A stretch of 46,423 nt of DNA from Lactobacillus sp. (lineage in GTDB: Bacteria > Bacillota > Bacilli > Lactobacillales > Lactobacillaceae): the NCBI GenBank assembly GCA_030455605.1, contig JAKDPD010000009.1, forward strand, positions 1 to 46,423, read 5' to 3'. The notes under the pieces are model-generated. The model did no database searches, had not been told where the DNA came from, and saw nothing but the letters and a program-made list of their open reading frames with translations. Of the stretch, positions 8,588 to 18,600 are shown one piece after another. The position numbers and the translations under genes were made by a program. Position 1 is the first letter of the stretch. Each line of letters opens with the position of its first letter.

Positions 8588-8623
8588 AAGCCTCCCAGTC
8601 AAAGATGATTGCTGGAGGTTTTT
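8588..8623 (+). terminator. Terminator after citDEF
   Basis: CCTCCCAG at 8591-8598 pairs with CTGGAGG at 8612-8618 (one bulged C) around a 13-base loop and is followed by TTTTT. It lies between citF and citG, so citG transcription would depend on read-through or on an unseen promoter. Confidence 0.7.
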
Positions 8624-8664
8624 GTGTCATTAGTCCCATGTACTGAATAAAAAGGATGATAGTT

Positions 8665-9483
8665 ATGAAAAAGCTGGTCATGAACGCTGAAAGGGCACTA
8701 TTATACGAAGTGGTAACGACTGGTAAACCTGGTTTGGTCAGTTTAACGGATACCGGATCGCATCCCGATATGGATATTTATACTTTTATTAACAGTAGTC
8801 TCGCGCTCGAGCCTTATTTTAGCCAAGCTGAACTATTGGGACGTCAATTTTCTGGGACTGTTTGGCCAGACTTATTTAACCAGCTGCGACAAGCGGGTAT
8901 CAGCGCTGAACGCGTCATGCTCCAAGCAACACACGGCGTTAATACCCATAAAGGAGCTATCTTTGCTTTAGGACTCTTTGTGTGTGCCAGTAGCTATACG
9001 CAGACGCATGGTGGGGACTGTTACCAAATTATTCAGGCAATGACACAAGGCCTACTCGCACATGATCTTAAAAACCCTCTCGCAGGCCATACCGCAGGTG
9101 AACAACAATTTGTTAAGTATCAACTTGGTGGTGCCCGGCAAGCTGCTGAGCAAGGCTATGGGGCGGTGAAGCGGGCCGTCAAATTCTTAGAAACTTGTCA
9201 AGGTAGCTGTCAGGAGCGTATTTTAGACACGTTTATGTTCTTGGCAGGACAGGTCCCAGATTCGACACTTGTCAAGCGGGCAGGTAATCCAGAAGTGCTT
9301 GTCTGGCTCGCGGCGCAAGTGACGCAATTCTTTGCTTTGGGAGGAAGTCGTAGCTGCAAAGGACAGGACTTTCTGATGAACCTCAACGCCACTTTTAAAG
9401 CGCATCACTATAGTTTAGGTGGTTGTGCCGATTTACTCGCTTGTACGCTCTTCATTGCGCTAAATGAAGGCAAGCTGGCGTAG
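8665..9483 (+). CDS. citG: Triphosphoribosyl-dephospho-CoA synthase CitG
   Basis: CitG condenses ATP with dephospho-CoA to make the precursor of the citrate lyase prosthetic group. The start at ATG 8665 is preferred over 8656, because AAAGGA at 8651-8656 sits 8 bases before 8665 and abuts 8656. This gives 272 aa, the size of a stand-alone CitG. Motifs include GKPGLVSLTDTGSHPDMD, THGVNTHKGAIF and the C-terminal GGSRSCKGQDFL and LGGCADLLA. There is no fused CitX domain, and no citX gene is visible in the window, so transfer of the precursor to CitD must use an enzyme encoded elsewhere. Confidence 0.95.
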   Translation: MKKLVMNAERALLYEVVTTGKPGLVSLTDTGSHPDMDIYTFINSSLALEPYFSQAELLGRQFSGTVWPDLFNQLRQAGISAERVMLQATHGVNTHKGAIFALGLFVCASSYTQTHGGDCYQIIQAMTQGLLAHDLKNPLAGHTAGEQQFVKYQLGGARQAAEQGYGAVKRAVKFLETCQGSCQERILDTFMFLAGQVPDSTLVKRAGNPEVLVWLAAQVTQFFALGGSRSCKGQDFLMNLNATFKAHHYSLGGCADLLACTLFIALNEGKLA

Positions 9484-9489
9484 CATAAC

Positions 9490-9523
9490 AAAAAAGACTT
9501 AAGCATTAACTTAAGTCTTTTTT
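9490..9523. terminator. Bidirectional terminator between citG and tpx
   Basis: A perfect 14-bp stem (9490-9503 with 9510-9523) has a 6-base loop, with A tract and T tract on either side. It serves citG on the plus strand and tpx on the minus strand. Confidence 0.92.
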
Positions 9524-9529
9524 TGATAG

Positions 9530-10021
9530 TTACCGGCTTTTTAAGAAGTCTAATGCCGCTTGGTAATTTGGTTCATTGGTCTGAACTTTAATTAACTCTT
9601 GATAAATGACCTGACCGTCAGCATCTAAAATCCAAATGCTCCGAGCATCAATCCCTAGCTCTGGGACATACAAACCCATGGCTAAACCGAATTGATGGGC
9701 AGCGTCAGAGAGTAGCTGCATGCGCTGCACCCCTTCAACTGCACACCAATTCTTTTGATCAGCAATCGTGTTGGTCGAAATGGTGAAAAAGTTAACTTCA
9801 GGGAACTTATCAGCCGCTGCGTTAAAGTGTTTGGTAGAAATGCTGCAAACGCTAGTGTTAATATCTGGGACAACACTAATTAACGTTAATTTACCAGTAA
9901 GATCAGCTCCACTAATACTCTTGGCAGCTGCATTAACTACCTCAAAGGGAGGTAATGTGGCGCCTTTAGTGAGAACTGGGCCGGACGTGTTGAGGAGTTT
10001 CCCCTTAAAATCAATTTGCAT
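9530..10021 (-). CDS. tpx: Thiol peroxidase Tpx
   Basis: Tpx is an atypical 2-Cys peroxiredoxin that reduces hydrogen and alkyl peroxides with electrons from thioredoxin. The 163-aa length is normal. The peroxidatic Cys is C59 in PDINTSVCSISTKHF, the resolving Cys is C93 in NWCAVEGV, and the conserved active-site Arg is R127 in DARSIWILD. RBS AAGGAAGG lies 9-16 bases before the ATG on the reverse strand. It is monocistronic, convergent with citG, and an expected peroxide defence in a catalase-negative lactobacillus. Confidence 0.96.
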   Translation of the reverse strand: MQIDFKGKLLNTSGPVLTKGATLPPFEVVNAAAKSISGADLTGKLTLISVVPDINTSVCSISTKHFNAAADKFPEVNFFTISTNTIADQKNWCAVEGVQRMQLLSDAAHQFGLAMGLYVPELGIDARSIWILDADGQVIYQELIKVQTNEPNYQAALDFLKSR

Positions 10022-10116
10022 TGCTATCGTTCCTTCCTTAATGAGATAATAAGATAGTAGTTATGGACGATGTCATATTTAACACCCAATTAACCATACC
10101 CTAGAAAGTCGAATGA

Positions 10117-11505
10117 ATGCCTAGTTTAACCTCAGAATTTAAAGATAAATATTTGAACTTACTTGGACAAATTGAGGCACAGCGATTTTTTGCTGCAATT
10201 GCAGCCCCGAGTAAAAAGGCATTCCGGCTCAATTCACTCAAAGCCCAAATTCCAGTATCCTATGACCTAAATACGCCTGTACCCGTGATTCCACAAGCCT
10301 ATTATGGTCAAATTTCAGGTCAAGATCCAGAATGGGTGAGTGGCCGCGTTTATTCACAAGATCCTGCCGCCATGTTTCCAGATTATGCAGCCCAAGTATA
10401 CCCAGGTGAGCGTGTCCTAGACTTGTGTGCTGCACCGGGCGGAAAAACCACAGCGCTTGCCGAGGCACTCCAAGGATCAGGATTGCTGGTAGCGAATGAA
10501 ATTAGTCCATCCCGGGTGAAAATACTCCGCGAGAACTTAGAGCGCTGGGGCGTTAGCAATAGCCTAATCACCAACATGGATCCAGCTAGTTTAGCAGCAC
10601 ATTTCCCTAGTTTTTTTGATTGTATTGTGGTTGATGCACCATGTAGTGGGGAAGGGATGTTTCGTAAGAATCCTGATGCGATTAATTATTGGTCACCTGA
10701 CTATGTGACCAGCTGTGCTGAGCGCCAGCGTGAAATTCTAAAGTCAGCTTTAACCATGCTTAAGCCAAGCGGCCGCTTAATTTATGCAACTTGTACTTTT
10801 TCGCCAGAAGAAGATGAAGGCATTGTGTCTTGGTTACTAGGTCATTATCCGCTTACTTTGCAGCCGGTAACAGGACTGAGAGACTTGAGCGTTCGTCACG
10901 GTCAACCCAGATGGGCTGGTGGCAATCCGGCGCTGGAAGCTTGTTTACGGTTTTGGCCACAAGATAACGTTGGTGAGGGACAATTCTTAGCGGTCCTCCA
11001 ATCAGTGGCACTAAAGTCAGGCACAGCAACTAAGCAGCGTATCCATAAAAAGCGAGCCCCACGGGATCAGGAAATACTCACGCGCCAAGAGCAAGCACTG
11101 GTAACATCGGTGGTGCAATCATTTAAATTACCAGCTGCTCTGAGTGATTACCAACAACAACTACGCGTGCGCAAGCAGCATGTATTTCTGCCAGTATTGC
11201 CGGCCGAACAAATTAAAGGTCTTAAAGTTATTAATAACGGCGTTGAATTTGGTTTGCTGAAAAAGAATCGCTTTGAACCGGGGCATCAACTGGCAATGGT
11301 ACTTGGACAAGAAGCCCAAACTAGTCAAGTCACCTTGACTAGTGCAGCTGATTATCAACATTACTTGCATGGTGAAACAGTAAAAGTTGAACCCACTTTA
11401 CGTGGCTTTGTACTTGTTAGTTATCAGGGTGCCATCTTTTCCTTTGGTAAGGTTAGCCCCACGGGCGTTATCAAGAATTTCTACCCTAAGGGGCTACGTC
11501 AATAA
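10117..11505 (+). CDS. rsmF: RsmF/YebU-type 16S rRNA (cytosine-C5) methyltransferase
   Basis: This 462-aa NOL1/NOP2/Sun-family RNA m5C methyltransferase has the SAM-binding LDLCAAPGGKTTALAE motif (about res 103-118), DAPCSGEGMFRKNP with the first conserved Cys (about res 174-187) and YATCTFSPEEDE with the catalytic Cys (about res 227-238). The C-terminal 170 residues form the extra RNA-binding portion seen in the RsmF branch. The start ATG at 10117 has only a weak RBS (AGAAAG). It is monocistronic, with a strong terminator behind it. The exact rRNA target is inferred from family. Confidence 0.88.
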   Translation: MPSLTSEFKDKYLNLLGQIEAQRFFAAIAAPSKKAFRLNSLKAQIPVSYDLNTPVPVIPQAYYGQISGQDPEWVSGRVYSQDPAAMFPDYAAQVYPGERVLDLCAAPGGKTTALAEALQGSGLLVANEISPSRVKILRENLERWGVSNSLITNMDPASLAAHFPSFFDCIVVDAPCSGEGMFRKNPDAINYWSPDYVTSCAERQREILKSALTMLKPSGRLIYATCTFSPEEDEGIVSWLLGHYPLTLQPVTGLRDLSVRHGQPRWAGGNPALEACLRFWPQDNVGEGQFLAVLQSVALKSGTATKQRIHKKRAPRDQEILTRQEQALVTSVVQSFKLPAALSDYQQQLRVRKQHVFLPVLPAEQIKGLKVINNGVEFGLLKKNRFEPGHQLAMVLGQEAQTSQVTLTSAADYQHYLHGETVKVEPTLRGFVLVSYQGAIFSFGKVSPTGVIKNFYPKGLRQ

Positions 11506-11516
11506 AACAAGGCAAT

Positions 11517-11547
11517 AAAAAAACGAGTCGGTCTGACTCGTTTTTTT
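11517..11547. terminator. Bidirectional terminator between rsmF and fni
   Basis: A perfect stem, A7-CGAGTC with GACTCG-T7, surrounds a 5-base loop at 11530-11534. It serves the convergent rsmF (plus) and mevalonate operon (minus). Confidence 0.93.
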
Positions 11548-11548
11548 G

Positions 11549-12571
11549 TTAGCCAAGTAATTGTTTTAAGGTATTAGACATTTCCAAATCATAATAGGCT
11601 TTAATCTTAGGTAAGTCTGCCAAGTTATGTTGTCCATAAAGTGCCACCAATCCTGCTAAGTCTTGTTGCCAATTTCGTATTAAGGTTTCAAAGCCAGTCG
11701 GACCACCACTGCGCAACTGTTGTAAGAAAGTATTCGCAACGCCAACATACTTACCACCTAGCACGAGCCCTTTTAAGACGTCAAGTGGATGACGGACCCC
11801 ACCAGAAACGATAAATGGCACGCATGCTTGATGTGCTAGCTTAGCCGCTACCACTGTTGGTAGCCCCACCTTTTCCAGATAGTGGTGATCTTGCAGGTTA
11901 TTACGCGCATTTTCAATTTGTCCAAAATTAGTGCCACCACTACCAGAGATGTCGAACCAATCAAAGCCTGCTTGCGCTAAACGTTTCATGGTTGCCGGAT
12001 CAAGCCCATTGCCGACCTCTTTGATAATAATCGGCTTGGTCACAACTTGACGAATGGCGAGTAGATTAGTTAACCAGTGAAAATCACGGTCGCCTTCAGG
12101 CATCGCCAGCTCTTGGACCACGTTTAAATGAATTTGTAACGCATCTGCTGCTAGTTCGGTCACAATCTGCTGGGCAACCTGCGGTGAGGTTAAGGGGTTG
12201 ATATTCGCAATTAACACACCATCTGGATTCTTTTCACGCGCAATTGTAAAGGTGTCTAGCTGAGTTGGCTCTTTGGCAAGAATACTAGCAGAGCCTAACG
12301 CCATAGCAATCTTAGTACGATGCGCGACTGCAGCGAGCTGTCCATTAATCTGGCGTGATGTTTTCGAGCCACCGGTCATAGCGTTAATGAAGAAGGGAGC
12401 AGCCAACGTTTTTCCAAACATGGTTGTTTGAATACTAGTCAGACTAACGCTCGCTTCTGGTAAAGCAGGGCGTAGTAACTGCATTTGATCAAAACTGTTA
12501 GCCTTATCCTGATTGAAGAATTGGTGCGCTAAAGCGAGATGTTCTTCTTTACGAGCAGATCGCGTTGACAT
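11549..12571 (-). CDS. fni: Type 2 isopentenyl-diphosphate delta-isomerase
   Basis: This FMN- and NADPH-dependent enzyme interconverts IPP and DMAPP, the last step feeding prenyl synthesis. The 340-aa protein has RKEEHLALA near the N-terminus (substrate binding), the FMN-site segments NAMTGGS (about res 63-69), IIKEVGNG (about res 177-184), DISGSGGTNF (about res 208-217) and SGGVRHPLD (about res 258-266). It is the last gene of the reverse-strand mvaK1-mvaD-mvaK2-fni operon, 3 bases after mvaK2, and is followed by the bidirectional terminator. Confidence 0.96.
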   Translation of the reverse strand: MSTRSARKEEHLALAHQFFNQDKANSFDQMQLLRPALPEASVSLTSIQTTMFGKTLAAPFFINAMTGGSKTSRQINGQLAAVAHRTKIAMALGSASILAKEPTQLDTFTIAREKNPDGVLIANINPLTSPQVAQQIVTELAADALQIHLNVVQELAMPEGDRDFHWLTNLLAIRQVVTKPIIIKEVGNGLDPATMKRLAQAGFDWFDISGSGGTNFGQIENARNNLQDHHYLEKVGLPTVVAAKLAHQACVPFIVSGGVRHPLDVLKGLVLGGKYVGVANTFLQQLRSGGPTGFETLIRNWQQDLAGLVALYGQHNLADLPKIKAYYDLEMSNTLKQLLG

Positions 12572-12574
12572 AAG

Positions 12575-13663
12575 TTACCCCTCCGACATGAGTGGAATGG
12601 AATGGACATGAAAGTTTAACGGTAAGATGCCATTAGCCTGCCACTCTTCCTTTAGTTCGTGAACCTTAGCTTGATTATCTGCAATCACAATACCACAATC
12701 ACCATTACCAGCGCCTGAAGTTTTAGCTGCCCCCGCATAACGCTCCGCAATTGTAATTAAGTTGGTTAATCGTGGTATTTCAATTGCAATATGATTCGTT
12801 CGAGCAAAGTGCTGTAACAGCAGGCGATTGGTACGGATTTGACGCTGAATGAGCCGAATATCTTGGTTTAAAAAGCCTCGAATCATCTGGCGAACACAAG
12901 CACGCGAATCCCGTAAAAAGGCTTCATATTGGGTTTCCATTTGCTCTTTATTCGCGTTCATCTCATCAACTAATTGTGATGTAGAAGCTGGATGTTGACT
13001 CCAGCCGATTAACAATTTAAGGCTTGCTGGTGGGGTTAAAAGTTGAATATTTAATCCGACCCAAGCTTCACTGACAACTTCAGATAATGATTTAATCGCA
13101 AGTTCGCGTTTAATCCAGCGCTTATCAAAAGTTTGGTAAGCAATCCAGCCGCCATAAACACTCGCAGCAATATCACCGGCAGAGCCATTGCCCTGAACAG
13201 AATAGTGAGAAATGGCTGATAATTTATAAATCAGTTCATTGGAGACCCGTACTCCGTAAAAGTGCAAAATAGCCTTTACCGTAGCAACCGTAACCGCAGC
13301 ACTAGAACCAAGACCAAACTTCTTACCATCTGCTGAGTCCAAATCAGAATTGACATTTAAATCATAGACACGCATTTTGACTTGTTGTTCCAGGCAATAG
13401 CGTTCCGTATAGGCAATCGCCGCTAGAATGTATTCAAATGGGTTATCACGATTGTCAATGACCATCTTTTCGCCTTGACGCGTCCAATGAACGGCACTTT
13501 GTGAATATTGTTTAGAGTAAATGAGACCTCGACCATTACGACTAGGGGAGATTGACACCCGTACAAATTGATCAACTGCCACTAAAATAGCAGGACAATC
13601 TTGCTCTAAAACGGCATATTCACCGGCGATATATAACTTTCCAGGTGCTTTTTCAGTTATCAA
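12575..13663 (-). CDS. mvaK2: Phosphomevalonate kinase
   Basis: This GHMP-family kinase phosphorylates mevalonate-5-phosphate to the diphosphate. The 362-aa length is normal. The N-terminus APGKLYIAGEYAVLE is the family start, the ATP loop is FGLGSSAAVTVA (about res 116-127), and the C-terminal Gly-rich motif is KTSGAGNGDCGI (about res 314-325). It sits between mvaD (14 bases upstream) and fni (3 bases downstream). Confidence 0.96.
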   Translation of the reverse strand: MITEKAPGKLYIAGEYAVLEQDCPAILVAVDQFVRVSISPSRNGRGLIYSKQYSQSAVHWTRQGEKMVIDNRDNPFEYILAAIAYTERYCLEQQVKMRVYDLNVNSDLDSADGKKFGLGSSAAVTVATVKAILHFYGVRVSNELIYKLSAISHYSVQGNGSAGDIAASVYGGWIAYQTFDKRWIKRELAIKSLSEVVSEAWVGLNIQLLTPPASLKLLIGWSQHPASTSQLVDEMNANKEQMETQYEAFLRDSRACVRQMIRGFLNQDIRLIQRQIRTNRLLLQHFARTNHIAIEIPRLTNLITIAERYAGAAKTSGAGNGDCGIVIADNQAKVHELKEEWQANGILPLNFHVHSIPLMSEG

Positions 13664-13677
13664 CTAGCATATTCCCC

Positions 13678-14652
13678 TTATCTACATGACACGTTCCGGT
13701 ACGATAACCCGGGACCAAAACTTGCATTTATTATCTTAACATTGTCAAAAACACTCGCAAGCCTTTCGGTTATAATTTTAACATTCTTTAATTGACACAA
13801 TAATTTGATGTTTGGTCCAGCATCTAATGTGTAGTAAACCTCAATGCCTTCGGCCCGCCATTGCCGGACAAGTTGCATCAGGGTAATGGTCGCAGGCTCG
13901 AAATAGGTGAATCCTGGCTGAGCGGTTAAGTTCATCGCGTGCATTTCACTCGCGTTTAATTCTGCTAGTTGCCCAAGCTGCGTAAAGTCCTTGGCAGCAA
14001 TAGCTTGTTTCATCTCAGTTAATTCAAGTTCATTCCGTGCTAGCCAACCAGCAAAGAGTGGGGAAGATTGGGCTAATGCCATCCCGGCAGTTGAGGAAAT
14101 TACTTTAGGAGCAGTATTTAGTTCAATTGCAAGCAGGTGTAAATCTAGTTTTGGTTTTTCATCCAATGGATACGCGTATGAACTGGCATCATCATGTCCT
14201 TTTTGCCAAACCGCAAATCCTCCAAAGATTGAACGCGTCGCCGATCCAGATCCCATCCGAGCTAAACGTGAGAGCCTACGCGGGGAGAGTGCTAGCTGAT
14301 AATAATAGTCAAAAGCACCCACTAGTGCTGCAAATGCGGAGCTGGAAGAAGCTAAGCCAGCCGCAGTCGGAACATTATTATATGAATGAACTTGGTAATG
14401 GGCACTTTTACCATAGCGCTCGTTAAGTAGTGCTAGCAAAGCAAAAACCCGTTCGCTGACACGATTAGCTTGCTTGACGCCATTTAAATAAAAAGCATTT
14501 TCAGTTGCAGCTTCTAAATAAGTATCGGTATAAAAGGCATCCAGCGTCATTGATAAGCTCGACATTAGCGGTAAACGCTGCTGTGCATCTGCCTTACCCC
14601 AATACTTAATTAAGGCAATATTGGTGTGGGCACGGGCAATTTTTTTAATCAT
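13678..14652 (-). CDS. mvaD: Diphosphomevalonate decarboxylase
   Basis: This enzyme makes IPP from mevalonate diphosphate with ATP and loss of CO2. I start it at 14652 (MIKKIARAHTNIALIKYWGK). RBS GAGGAA lies inside the end of mvaK1, 7 bases upstream, and this is the family N-terminus. The longer frame to 14682 adds 10 residues without a RBS. That gives 324 aa. Motifs include AGLASSSSAFAAL (ATP loop), GSATRSIFGGFA with the catalytic-site Arg, and the catalytic Asp in YYTLDAGPN. The start lies 1 base after the mvaK1 stop, so translation is probably coupled. Confidence 0.96.
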   Translation of the reverse strand: MIKKIARAHTNIALIKYWGKADAQQRLPLMSSLSMTLDAFYTDTYLEAATENAFYLNGVKQANRVSERVFALLALLNERYGKSAHYQVHSYNNVPTAAGLASSSSAFAALVGAFDYYYQLALSPRRLSRLARMGSGSATRSIFGGFAVWQKGHDDASSYAYPLDEKPKLDLHLLAIELNTAPKVISSTAGMALAQSSPLFAGWLARNELELTEMKQAIAAKDFTQLGQLAELNASEMHAMNLTAQPGFTYFEPATITLMQLVRQWRAEGIEVYYTLDAGPNIKLLCQLKNVKIITERLASVFDNVKIINASFGPGLSYRNVSCR

Positions 14653-14653
14653 C

Positions 14654-15565
14654 TTAAATTTCCTCGATCCAGTGATGCGCAATTAACGGGTGAACCGCCG
14701 TGGCAATTTCCTCGGCTTGCATGCGGTTCTGGCATAGGCAGAGCACAATTCCACCTAAACCACCACCAGATAGTTTGAACCCATATGGCTGATAGCGGGA
14801 AGCCACTTGCTGCAGCTGATCAATGAGTGGGGTGTTTAGGTGAAATGCGGCTAAAATGGCTTGAGCTTCATTAAAGTAATGCCCTACCTCAGTGGCATCG
14901 TGACCTTCCCAAGCAATTTTCGTTAAATCAGTCAGATGACCCAATCGAGCCAATTGCTCTGGCGCTTTGGGATGCGTTGTTAATTGCTTTTTGACGAGCG
15001 CAACGGCTTCTCGTGTATTACCGAGCTCGCCTGTATCAATGATGAGTAACGTAGCGCCTAATTTGGCTTTAAATTCGGCTGGTCCGGCTTCGCGATTAAA
15101 AAAAACCGGAAAATCGGCATGAACGGTCGCAGCGTCTAATCCCGAAGCTTTACCATGGTTAATCATTTCAGCATGATTGGTAATTGCCATGGTGTCAGCT
15201 TCAGTGAGCTTTAACTTCAAGTAGGCACTCAGTGCCTTAGTCGTTCCTAGAGCGACCGTAGCACTTGAGCCTAACCCGCGTTCGATGGGAATTTCACCGG
15301 TATAAGTTACTTTAATGGGTGCGGGCGCATTAACTCGTCCCAGTAAGGTCGTAATGACATATTTTAAACCGTTATATTCACTCGGGGCTTGAGCGAGCGG
15401 CCCGTGATAGCGGGCAGTGCCAAGCCAGTTTTTAGCCACTGAAGGAGTAATTGTTGTTGTAATATGCAACGCTTTAATGGGAATGGCGATAGCGTTATAG
15501 CCATAAACAACGGCATGTTCGCCGATAATAATTACTTTCCCATGTGCTCGATAAGATGTTTGCAT
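14654..15565 (-). CDS. mvaK1: Mevalonate kinase
   Basis: This kinase is the first enzyme of the operon and phosphorylates mevalonate. The 303-aa GHMP-family protein has the N-terminal AHGKVIIIGEHAVVYG, the ATP loop ERGLGSSATVALG (res 95-107), the catalytic Asp in SGLDAATVHADFP and the C-terminal KLSGGGLGGIVLCL. It is the promoter-proximal gene of the mevalonate operon and is divergent from addB. I see only a weak RBS and no clear reverse-strand -10 in the 66-base gap. Confidence 0.96.
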   Translation of the reverse strand: MQTSYRAHGKVIIIGEHAVVYGYNAIAIPIKALHITTTITPSVAKNWLGTARYHGPLAQAPSEYNGLKYVITTLLGRVNAPAPIKVTYTGEIPIERGLGSSATVALGTTKALSAYLKLKLTEADTMAITNHAEMINHGKASGLDAATVHADFPVFFNREAGPAEFKAKLGATLLIIDTGELGNTREAVALVKKQLTTHPKAPEQLARLGHLTDLTKIAWEGHDATEVGHYFNEAQAILAAFHLNTPLIDQLQQVASRYQPYGFKLSGGGLGGIVLCLCQNRMQAEEIATAVHPLIAHHWIEEI

Positions 15566-15583
15566 TTAATTTACCGTTCTACT

Positions 15584-15612
15584 TTTTCAGACGTTTCCTA
15601 GCGTGTTAAAAT
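15584..15612 (+). promoter_or_regulatory. Promoter of addB-addA
   Basis: TTTTCA (15584-15589) and TAAAAT (15607-15612) are separated by 17 bases and lie 20 bases before the addB ATG, which has a strong AGGAGG RBS (15619-15624). Confidence 0.6.
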
Positions 15613-15631
15613 CTAGCTAGGAGGCGTGCAA

Positions 15632-18600
15632 ATGATTCATATACTCACAGGACGACAAACTGATCCACTGGAAGCGCAGATCTTGGCAGCTGCAATCGAA
15701 AATTATCAAAATAACCCCGACCAAGCAACCTTTATCATTGTTCCTAACCACGTCAAGTTTATCACAGAAGTCCGAGCGATTAACAAACTTGCCATGAAAC
15801 AGGGACGTGAAGCCACCTCAGTTAAAAACTTACATATTCTCTCATTCTCAAGACTGGCTTGGTTCTTTTTAAAGGATAATGAAACCAGCCTGCCTCAAAC
15901 TCTGGATGACGCAGCGATTGCCATGCTACTAAGCAAAATTATCACTGCCAAGCATGACCAGCTCCAATTACTGCAACATGTGCAAATTAATCCAGGCTTA
16001 GTCAAACAGCTTTATGACACGATTTTACAAGTTTATGCTGGGAAACTTGATCTCGCAGAAGTCGCCCAAAGTGAGTTAGACGCTGAGACCAAAGCAAAGG
16101 TTCATGATTTAAAGCTTATTTACGATGCATTTTTAGCTGCGATTAAAGGGCGCTTTTCGACTAAAAATGAGATTCAGCTCAAGCTTAATAGTGTCTTAGC
16201 TCAAAATAAACAGCTTGCAACATGTGCGTTTTACTTTACTGGCTTTTCGCATTTTAGTTTGCAAGAAACCCTGACCATTAAATTATTAATGTTAAAGGCA
16301 AATCATGTGAGTCTGGCTTTTAAAACGCGTGTGGGGGAGATTGACCCAGTCGCTACTGCTGGCGACTATGATTATGTCATTCAGCAAACTATCAGTCGCT
16401 TGATGCATTTTGTGAAAGCGCGGCAGCTGCAGTGTAGTTATCAGACTATCCCACTTCAAACCGTACAATCTAATGCGGAAAAATTGAACAGTCTATGGAC
16501 CGGTGCTGTCAGAAGTCTGCCTTCACTTAACAATGTGCAACTGGTTAAAGCTGACTCACGCTACGCTGAAGCCTATTTTGTGGCGCAAACGATTTATCAG
16601 CAAGTCGCTTTGGGACATTACCGCTACCAGGATTTCTTGGTCATTGCACCTAATTTGCATGAGTACGAAACTTATTTAGGACCAATTTTGCGGCAAACGG
16701 GGATTCCTTATTTTAATGACTTGCAGCAGGAGATGAAGTACCATCCACTCGTCATACTGATTGAACACCTAGCTGCCCTTGTGACGCATCCCTTCAATAC
16801 AACCCATTTACTCGCAATTCTCAAAACCCAATTGCTGATTCCAAATTGGTATCATGATTCAGCCGCTTATTTGCATGACGTTGATGAATTAGAAAACTTT
16901 GTCTTGGCTCATGGTATCAATCATGAATTGTGGCGTCGGCCGTTGACTAGTTTCGTAAAAACACAAGTCATCCAACTTGACTATGAGAATGAGGCCCTAA
17001 GCAAATTAGAACAATTACGGCAATTTTTCGTGACCAGTTTGGATCAATTATTGCTAGCGCTGGAAAAAGCTAAGGTCAGTCAAAAAGCGCTGACCATCTT
17101 TTTTAACTTCCTCGTTAAAAATGGCGTGGCCAAGAAACTTGAAGTCTGGCGTGAACAGGCCAGTGAGCAGGGCGACTTGCAATTAGCTCAGCAGCCAGAA
17201 CAATTATGGGATTTACTCATTCAACTCCTACATGATTATTTATTGATTAATCCTGATGAATTCTCAGTGACTGACTTTTTTCAACTGTTGATTAATGGCT
17301 TTCGAGCTGCTTCTTTCTCTCAAATTCCTTCGACCTTAGATGCCGTCAATATTTCCGAAATCGGGATGGTACAGCAAACTGGTTATGCCCAAGTTTTCAT
17401 TATTGGTGCCACTAGCGGTAATCTACCAGCTATTGAGCAAACACCCGGTTTCTTGAGTAGTGAGAATATTGCGAACATGTCGCAGACTTTTGCAACGGAA
17501 CATTATTTAGAAGATCAGCAACAGTTACATAATCTGGATCAGGATTATCAATTCGGCGCTGTGCTCGCACTCGCGACTGAAAAAGTTTACCTCTCGTATC
17601 CAGTCTTAAATGCCGCCAATGAACAGCTAGAGCCTTCGCTTTACTATCACCACCTGCAAGCGGCGGGCGCTAATGTCTTCCAGCAGCATGATTTGCCAAC
17701 CCAGTTGCAAGATATCCTATCATTTTTGACTAATCGGCGAGCAAGTCTGGGTTATTTAGCCTTCCTTGATACCGCCATGCCCGGACCACAGGTTAGCGAA
17801 CTGTTGCAACTTGCAACCCAAGCACTAAAGCCTGAAGCTGCAGCTTTACAGGCTGCGGCGCACTTTGATAATAATCCGGTCGCAATTGGATCCGAACTGG
17901 CAAAAGCCTTGTATGGCACCCACCTTAATTCATCCGTTTCACAACTTGAGACCTATTACGAAAACGCTTATGAATACTTCTTAACTTATGGCCTTAAGTT
18001 ACGTCGCCGCGCTGAAAATCAATTTGATGTGATTCAAGTGGGCAATTATTTCCATGAAACGTTTGATAAGTTAGTCAAAGTCCTCGCCGCAAAAAAGCTG
18101 GATTTAGCGACACTATCTACGACGCAATTACTGACAACCTTAACCCAGATCCATCAAGATATGCGGCTAGAAGGGGCTTATGAGCAACTAGGTCATGAAT
18201 TATTCAATCAGTATCTGTTTAGCTGTCTTGATCGTACGACGATTAAAGTTGCCAAATATTGGCAACAAACGTTAAGTCAAACGCCGCTTCGCCCTGCACA
18301 TTCAGAACTTAGTTTTGGTCCAGGAGAGGCCGTCAAGGGCTTGAATTTCCAATTAACCCCAGACACTGCGATTGCGATTCGGGGAAAAATTGACCGTGTT
18401 GATCTTGCCACGATGCCAGGAGAATTGACGACCCTAGGTCAAGTGATTGATTACAAATCATCTGCCAAGAAATTCGATTTAGGTTTATTTTATAATGGTA
18501 TTTCCTTGCAAATGGTCGCTTATTTGGACGTTTTGGCCCATAACCAGGTATTCTTTGCTGGCGATCAGCCTTTGGCATTACTTGGTGCCTTTTATCAAAC

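Noticed and set aside
13991-14426. Plus-strand open frames of about 100 aa inside mvaD
   Set aside because: They are antisense to a clear GHMP-family gene, lack RBSs and have no recognisable motifs.
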